This document shows, one piece after another, positions 59,039 through 64,000 of a stretch of DNA of 64,000 nucleotides. This DNA comes from Rhodospirillaceae bacterium. Its GTDB lineage: Bacteria; Pseudomonadota; Alphaproteobacteria; DSM-16000; Inquilinaceae. The stretch covers positions 1,407,501 through 1,471,500 of the forward strand of contig JACKIH010000003.1 in NCBI GenBank assembly GCA_020638575.1, written 5' to 3'. The translations under genes were made by a program, and so were the position numbers. Under the pieces are notes generated by a model. That model did no database searches and had not been told where the DNA came from. It saw only the letters and a list, made by a program, of their open reading frames with translations. The stretch's first letter is position 1. Every line of letters begins with the position of its first letter.

Positions 59039-60868
59039 ATGACCCGCGACACCGGGATCACCCGGCGCCAGGCTTTGGTTTTTGGCGGAACGGCGGCGGC
59101 CTCGCTGGTTTTGCGACCGGGTTGGGCGGCGGCCCAGGATCCCGCCTTCGCCCACGGTTTTTCGCCGCTGGGAGCCCTACACTACCCGCCGGGCTTTGCC
59201 GCCTTCGACTATGTGGAGCCGGCCGCCCCCAAAGGCGGCACCCTGCGGCTGGCCCGCATCGGCACCTACGACACGCTGGACACCCTGGCGTTCCCCGGCC
59301 GTCCGCCGGCCGACCTGCGGCTCATCTACGACCGTCTGGTCGTGCCCAGCGACGACGAGACCGCCAGCTTCTACGGCGTGCTGGCCAGCGGCATCCGGGT
59401 CGCCGACGATTTCTCCGAGGTGCTGGTGGACCTCAATCCGCTCGCCCGCTGGCACGACGGCAGGGCCGTTACCGCCGAGGATGTCGTCTTCACCTTCACC
59501 GCGCTGAAAACCGATGGGCCGCCCTTCTACCGCCAGGCGTTCCTGCCCTTCACCGTCACGGCGCTGTCGCCGACCCGCGTGCAGTTCGCCAACAGCCGCA
59601 TCGGCTTCCGCGACGTGGTGCGCCAGATCGCCACCATCCCCATCCACCCGGCCCATGTCTGGCAGGCGGCGCGCGCGGCCGGCAGCGACCCGGAACCGCT
59701 GGGCAGCGGCCCCTACCGGCTGGCCGACGCCATCTTCGGCCGCCAGCTCGCGCTTGCGCGGGTGCCCGGCTATTGGGGCGCGGAGCTGGGCGTCAACCGG
59801 GGCCGCTGGAACTTCGACCGGCTGGTGTTCGACTACTACCGCGACGAAACGGTGGCGATGGAGGCGTTCCGCGCCGGCACCTACGACCTGCGTTTCGAGA
59901 CCGATCCCATCCGCTGGGCCGGCGGCTATGCCGGCCCCGCCCTCGACGCCGGCGACCTGCAGCGGGCCGAAAGCCCGGGCCCCGATGGCCACAGCGTGCA
60001 CGGCCTGGTCTATAACCTGCGCCGGCCCTTCCTGGCCGACCGGCGGGTCCGTCTGGCGCTGCGGCTGGCCTACGACTTCGAGGCAGTGAACGAGACCCTG
60101 TTTTCCGGTGCCTACGCGCGGTTCGACAGCGTGTTCGGCGACACCGATCTGGCCGCTGCCGGCCCGGCGAGTGCGGCCGAACGCGCCATCCTCGCCGGCC
60201 TCGCCGGGTCCGGCGAAGCCGCCGACCCGGCGGTGCTGGCAGACCCAGATCCCCTCGCCGGGCTGCCCCCGCCGGGCAGCCGCGCCGCCTTTGTGGAAGC
60301 CGCACGCCTGCTCGACGCCGCCGGCCTGACGGTGGCCGAGGGCCGCCGCATCGATCCGGCGACCGGCGAGCCCCTCACCCTGTCGCTGCTCACCCTCGAC
60401 CCGCTGTTCGAGCCACCGCTCGCTTGGCTGGCAGCGGCGTTCGACCGGCTGGGCATCGCGGTGCGCCGTGTCCAGGCCGATGCGTCCACCACCGCCATGC
60501 TGATGCTCGACCGGGACTTCGATCTCGCCACGCTGAGTTGGTCGCCGGCCCGCCTGCCCGGCACGGCCGAGCGGCTGCTGTGGCACAGCGCGCTCGCCGA
60601 CATGCCGGACTCCTACGCCCTGTCCGGCATCCGCAGCGCCACCCTGGACGCCGCCATCGAAGCGCTTGAGGTCGCCAGAAGCCCCGAGGCCCTGGCCGCA
60701 GCCGCCCACGCCTTCGACCGCGTCTTCCGCCACGCCCTGGTGCTGCTACCGCTGTGGCGTACCAGCGAGACGTGGATCGCCTGGTGGGACCGGTTCGGCC
60801 GTCCGGAATCCGAGCGCAACGGCCTGTCCCCAGCCCCCATCGAACGCTGGTGGGCACGCGATACCTGA
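59039..60868 (+). CDS. Extracellular solute-binding protein family 5 (oligopeptide/YejA-like)
   Basis: 609 residues from ATG 59039 (GGAGGCAGG upstream). The N-terminus has a twin-arginine type export signal (ITRRQALVFGGTAAASLVL, cleavage near AAA-QD). It has the family pattern PAAPKGGTLRLARIGTYDTLD, LNPLARWHDGRAVTAEDVVF and SGPYRLADAIFGRQLALARV. Related proteins bind peptides or microcin-like compounds. No permease or ATPase genes are beside it, so it is an orphan binding protein; a part in iron or haem uptake is suggested only by location. Confidence 0.88.
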   Translation: MTRDTGITRRQALVFGGTAAASLVLRPGWAAAQDPAFAHGFSPLGALHYPPGFAAFDYVEPAAPKGGTLRLARIGTYDTLDTLAFPGRPPADLRLIYDRLVVPSDDETASFYGVLASGIRVADDFSEVLVDLNPLARWHDGRAVTAEDVVFTFTALKTDGPPFYRQAFLPFTVTALSPTRVQFANSRIGFRDVVRQIATIPIHPAHVWQAARAAGSDPEPLGSGPYRLADAIFGRQLALARVPGYWGAELGVNRGRWNFDRLVFDYYRDETVAMEAFRAGTYDLRFETDPIRWAGGYAGPALDAGDLQRAESPGPDGHSVHGLVYNLRRPFLADRRVRLALRLAYDFEAVNETLFSGAYARFDSVFGDTDLAAAGPASAAERAILAGLAGSGEAADPAVLADPDPLAGLPPPGSRAAFVEAARLLDAAGLTVAEGRRIDPATGEPLTLSLLTLDPLFEPPLAWLAAAFDRLGIAVRRVQADASTTAMLMLDRDFDLATLSWSPARLPGTAERLLWHSALADMPDSYALSGIRSATLDAAIEALEVARSPEALAAAAHAFDRVFRHALVLLPLWRTSETWIAWWDRFGRPESERNGLSPAPIERWWARDT

Positions 60869-60952
60869 GCCGGCCGTCCGCTCCGGCGCCCGACCGCTAG
60901 CGCATCTTCTGATCAAGCCGCACCGGCTGGCGCCGACTGAACGGAATACGAC

Positions 60953-62230
60953 CTAGCGCAGCGAGAACTGCACCGGCACGACCAGTTCCAGCCGCGCCTG
61001 GGCCATTTCCTGCGGCATGGGCGGCAACGGATCGGCGCGCGCGATCATCTCCATGACTGCCTGGTCGAGCAGGTCGTAGCCGGAGCTTTGCGCCAGCCGC
61101 GCTTCCAGCACACGGCCGTTGCGATCCATGGAAAAGTAGAGAAGCGCGGTCCCTTCCTGGGCCAGCCGGCGGGCGCGGGTGGGGTAGTCGCGATGGCGTT
61201 CCAGCCACGCCTGCAGGCTGGCGAGATAGTTCGGGCTGATGCCGCCGCCGACGCCGCCACCGATGCCGCCACCAGCGCCTTCGTCGGTACCCGGACCGGT
61301 ACCCGCACCTTCGCCCGGCAGCCCGGCCGGGGCGTCGCTGCCGGTGTCCAGTGCCACCCCGCCGCCGTCGTCCGGTGCTGGCGGCGCCCCCAGTGTTTCG
61401 GGTGCCGGCTGGGGCGCCGAGGCGATCTGCACCGCCTGCGGCAGAACGGGTTCCGGCCGCTCCGGCGGCGTTGGCCGGCGGGTCGGGCGCGGCGGGATCT
61501 CCACGCTGGGCTCTGCGATGACCGGCAGCGGCGGCACCGCCATTGCATCGTCGAGCAGATCGACCTCGCCGGTCAGCGGCTCGGCGCCCGCGGCGGCCTC
61601 GACGTCCGGTGCCGCGGCCACTTGCGCCGGCACGGCCTCCGCCGCAGGGGCCGCGGGAGGTGGCAGGGAGACGGCCGTTTCCACGACCGGCTCCAGCGCC
61701 ATGTCCGGCTCCTCCACCGGCACCTCGGCCGGCTCCGCCAAATCCACGGCCTCGGCCGGACTCTCGATGGCAACGTCAAGACTGGCCGGCTCCGCCGCCT
61801 CACGCACCACCGATAGGTCCGGCGGCGGCGGGACAGAAGTCAGCATCGGGTCCCCGTCACCGACAGTCTCTACCGGACCGGCTGCGACGGGAAACGGGGC
61901 GACAGGCGCGGCCTCGTCCTGTGTGGGCGCCAACTCCATGGGATCTGGCGGGGCCATGGGCGCGGGCGGGGCCACGGGCGTGGGGGGAGCGGGCGCTGCA
62001 TCTGCGGTCTCAACCGCCGCCTCCATGTCCGGTCCGGCCGAAGCGGCGGCCGCCCACGCCGCGCCCTCCCCGCCGCCGAGGGACACCGCATAGCCGCCTT
62101 CCCCGCCGCCACCGCCGCCGGCCAGGCCGGGCCGATCGGCCGGCCACAGGGCGGCCATCACCACACCGGCATGCACCAGCACCGCCGCCCCCAGGCAGGC
62201 GGCCCAGCGATGGCGGCCGGGCGCCGTCAT
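60953..62230 (-). CDS. tonB: TonB energy transducer
   Basis: 425 residues, long because of an extended Pro/Ala/Glu-rich spacer (about residues 55-330) crossing the periplasm. An N-terminal anchor helix (AACLGAAVLVHAGVVMAALW) and the C-terminal TonB domain (YLASLQAWLERHRDYPTRAR, ALLYFSMDRNGRVLEARLAQ, PVQFSL) are clear. Overlaps the second exbD by 4 bp (ATGA). It would power the heme receptor. Confidence 0.92.
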   Translation of the reverse strand: MTAPGRHRWAACLGAAVLVHAGVVMAALWPADRPGLAGGGGGGEGGYAVSLGGGEGAAWAAAASAGPDMEAAVETADAAPAPPTPVAPPAPMAPPDPMELAPTQDEAAPVAPFPVAAGPVETVGDGDPMLTSVPPPPDLSVVREAAEPASLDVAIESPAEAVDLAEPAEVPVEEPDMALEPVVETAVSLPPPAAPAAEAVPAQVAAAPDVEAAAGAEPLTGEVDLLDDAMAVPPLPVIAEPSVEIPPRPTRRPTPPERPEPVLPQAVQIASAPQPAPETLGAPPAPDDGGGVALDTGSDAPAGLPGEGAGTGPGTDEGAGGGIGGGVGGGISPNYLASLQAWLERHRDYPTRARRLAQEGTALLYFSMDRNGRVLEARLAQSSGYDLLDQAVMEMIARADPLPPMPQEMAQARLELVVPVQFSLR

Positions 62231-62640
62231 GGCGCCTCCGGAACGGTGACCAGCCACAGCCGCTCCAGGCCGGCCACCTGCAACCGCGCCACCAGCGCCA
62301 CCACCGCCACCGCCTCGGCCCGTCCGTCGGCCCGAAGCTGTGCCGCAACGCCGGGTTCTCCCGCCAGCCGCGCGGCAACGGCGGCCTCCAGGGCCGCATC
62401 CTCGATCTCCACCCCGTCCAGCGCCAGCCGCCCATCGGCGGCCAACGCAATCACCAGGTCGCGGTCGCCGGTGTCCGCCCGGCTGGCCGACTGGGGGGGA
62501 TCGACCGGGAACGGGTCGGCGGCGGCCAGCCGCCCTGCCAGCAGGAAGAAAATGAGCAGCAGAAAGACGATGTTGGTGAGCGGCAGGAGGTTTTCCTCCC
62601 CCCGTCGCGCGGACGTCGACCGGAACTCCAGGGCGCTCAT
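62227..62640 (-). CDS. exbD2: ExbD-like protein 2 (Asp replaced by Asn)
   Basis: 137 residues. One membrane helix carries LLPLTNIVFLLLIFFLLAG, where ExbD/TolR proteins have an Asp in PLIDVVF; here it is Asn, so this paralogue cannot be the proton-carrying subunit in the usual way. The periplasmic domain follows (DRDLVIALAADGRLALDGVE). Overlaps exbD1 and tonB by 4 bp each. Confidence 0.88.
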   Translation of the reverse strand: MSALEFRSTSARRGEENLLPLTNIVFLLLIFFLLAGRLAAADPFPVDPPQSASRADTGDRDLVIALAADGRLALDGVEIEDAALEAAVAARLAGEPGVAAQLRADGRAEAVAVVALVARLQVAGLERLWLVTVPEAP

Positions 62641-63068
62641 CGGGCCCGACCGGAGCTGGGGCTGCCGGCCAGCGACACGTCGGAGACCCCGGCGGCGGAA
62701 ATCCGGTCCAGCACCGCCACCAGATCCTGCACCGCCACACCGCGCTCCGGGCGCACCAGCACGCGCCGCTCGGGCACGTCGGCAAGCCGGGCCGACAGCG
62801 CTTCCAGGGACATCGGTTCGCCCGACAGGCGCACGCCACCAGCCCGCACCTCCACCAGCAGCGCGCCTGCGCCTGCCGCCCCGCCTTCGGCGCCGGCCCG
62901 CGACGCCACCTCGATGCTGCGCCAATCGACGAAGCTGGAGGCCAGCATGAAGAAGATGACCAGGATGAACACCACATCGATCAGCGGCGTCAGGCTGATC
63001 AGACTGCGCGCGCGGCCCGCGGTGCTAAGCGGCCGATGCCGGGGCTGCAGTGAGGTCTCGGTACGCAT
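62637..63068 (-). CDS. exbD: ExbD-type proton channel subunit 1
   Basis: 143 residues. The membrane helix is LISLTPLIDVVFILVIFFML, with the conserved Asp; the periplasmic domain follows with SLEALSARLADVPERRVLVR. Overlaps the exbB end by 44 nt and exbD2 by 4 bp. ATG 63068. Confidence 0.92.
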   Translation of the reverse strand: MRTETSLQPRHRPLSTAGRARSLISLTPLIDVVFILVIFFMLASSFVDWRSIEVASRAGAEGGAAGAGALLVEVRAGGVRLSGEPMSLEALSARLADVPERRVLVRPERGVAVQDLVAVLDRISAAGVSDVSLAGSPSSGRAR

Positions 63069-63771
63069 GGTGTGCTGCCGGGTCGCTCTGGGTTGACAGG
63101 TCGGGGGTGAAGGCCTGGGTAACGATGCTCTCCATCTGCTGGGCCAGGCGATCGATCGAGCGCTCCAGCCAGGTGTGCGCCACCACCACCGGCATGGCGA
63201 CCGCCAGCCCGACCGCGGTGGTGAGCAGTGCCTGCCAGATGCCGCCGGACAGGATGGAGGGGTCGACCCGGCTGCCGGCGTGCTCCAGGTTCTGGAAGGC
63301 TTCGATCATGCCGAGCACGGTGCCGAACAGGCCGAGCAGCGGGGCCAGCGAGGCGATCACTTCCAGCGGCCGCAGCCAGGTGCGCAGCCGGTCCAGCGCC
63401 TCGGTGCCGTAGCGCAGCACCTCCTCCCGCACGGCCGGCTCCGGCAGGCTGCGCTGGCGGCCCCTGAGCGCGCGTGCCAGGGCCTGGGCGGCCGGATTGG
63501 GCGAGCCGGCGGCCATCTCCAGCGCCTGCTGGTTCCGGCCGGCGCGAGCAAGGTCGAGCGCGCGGCGCGCCGTGCCGGTATCGCCGGCCCGCACGGTGCG
63601 AAGCTGCCACAGCTTGGCGAAGACGATGGTGCACGCCGCCACCGACAAGACGAGCAGGATCGCCACCACCGGGCCGCCGGCCTGGAGCAGGTGGAAAGCC
63701 CGGTCGATCACGTCCGGCGGCGCACCGGCCATGCCCAGGCCATCGGTGGCCGCGCGCACGTCCTCGTCCAT
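63025..63771 (-). CDS. exbB: ExbB/TolQ-family proton channel protein
   Basis: 248 residues from ATG 63771 (MDEDVRAATDGLGM). Three membrane segments: GGPVVAILLVLSVAACTIVF, then VIASLAPLLGLFGTVLGMIE, and a third TTAVGLAVAMPVVVAH, as in ExbB. First gene of the exbB-exbD-exbD2-tonB operon, each overlapping the next. AGGGGA lies 8 nt upstream. Preceded by an iron-box-like dyad. Confidence 0.93.
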   Translation of the reverse strand: MDEDVRAATDGLGMAGAPPDVIDRAFHLLQAGGPVVAILLVLSVAACTIVFAKLWQLRTVRAGDTGTARRALDLARAGRNQQALEMAAGSPNPAAQALARALRGRQRSLPEPAVREEVLRYGTEALDRLRTWLRPLEVIASLAPLLGLFGTVLGMIEAFQNLEHAGSRVDPSILSGGIWQALLTTAVGLAVAMPVVVAHTWLERSIDRLAQQMESIVTQAFTPDLSTQSDPAAHHAYRDLTAAPASAA

Positions 63772-63799
63772 GGCAAGCGTCCCCTGGAGCGCCCAAATT

Positions 63800-63820
63800 T
63801 GCAAATGCGATGCATTCTCA
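63800..63820. promoter_or_regulatory. Iron-box-like dyad before exbB
   Basis: A 21-bp dyad with arms TGCAAATGCG and TGCATTCTCA around a central A, matching at 7 of 10 positions. It begins 29 bp before the exbB start. Similar sites stand at 56154 and 58566. Confidence 0.55.
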
Positions 63821-64000
63821 ATAGATCGGGCGGGTTCGTCAAGCAGAGCACGCGGGCACGCAGGGTGGCGTGGGTTTGCCCAGGCGCTTCGTACCGCTGT
63901 CGATGACGGAGCGGACCGGCAGGGCGGCTGCGAAATCGCTCCCATCACCGCCCGGAGTGCACTTCCGCACCGAGGATTTGGGCCAGTCTGGCACGGAGCC

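Overview
The window is a GC-rich chromosomal segment whose gene content and protein sequences fit an alphaproteobacterium, most likely a Rhodospirillales-type lineage: a zinc-free L31 (rpmE), xerD-accA and aroK-aroB-CorC neighbourhoods, an MpoI-like DUF962 protein, TRAP transporters, and small conserved alphaproteobacterial membrane proteins. The lineage is inferred from protein character only. No rRNA, tRNA or CRISPR array was found.

Housekeeping stretch (1-21.5 kb): the C-terminal part of cysS, xerD, accA, a degenerate GGDEF/EAL-like protein, rpmE, an ABC exporter, leuD and leuB (leuC is not adjacent), three matched hairpins, a secreted S1 protease with an Mpo1-like protein, asd, a DUF4405 membrane protein, an AAA+ ATPase with an MshEN-like N-terminus, a MoeB/ThiF enzyme, a glyoxylate-reductase-like dehydrogenase, an SH3 protein, and aroK-aroB-CorC.

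Ter island (21.5-33.1 kb): a TerB-DnaJ protein, two TerD proteins, a HAD-IB phosphatase, a Ca/Na-type antiporter, a TerD-TerA fusion, a CitE-like lyase, StiP, a second HAD, a PRTase-TRSP protein, and a TerD fused to a trypsin-like protease. This is the Ter stress system with the predicted nucleoside-like metabolite module (known from comparative genomics), here with unusual fusions. Two 271-bp MITE-like elements with TA ends and a shared core bracket its tellurite-type genes; one supplies the stop codon of a terD.

Catabolic island (33.2-49.5 kb): an HPPD-like/shikimate-dehydrogenase fusion under a LysR regulator; a divergent operon of acylating aldehyde dehydrogenase, ThDP enzyme, type II dehydroquinase and citrate-synthase-like lyase; a QsuD-like quinate/shikimate dehydrogenase downstream of a TRAP transporter; a TetR regulator; a TIM-barrel isomerase with an AEC carrier; and a TauE/SafE-type permease. 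Together these suggest uptake and breakdown of quinate/shikimate-type hydroaromatics, with extra steps not explained by the known pathway.

Effector-like trio (49.6-55.9 kb): a pseudo-lipase-subtilase fusion, a trypsin-DNA/RNA endonuclease fusion, and an LCAT-like lipase, without recognisable signal peptides and with AT-rich intergenic DNA. It looks like an acquired degradative or defence cassette.

Heme/iron region (56.2-63.8 kb): a heme-type TonB receptor, an IsdG/HmuQ-like monooxygenase, an orphan oligopeptide-type binding protein, and an overlapping exbB-exbD-exbD-tonB operon. Three 21-bp dyads of the same form precede the receptor, the monooxygenase and exbB, suggesting one iron regulon.
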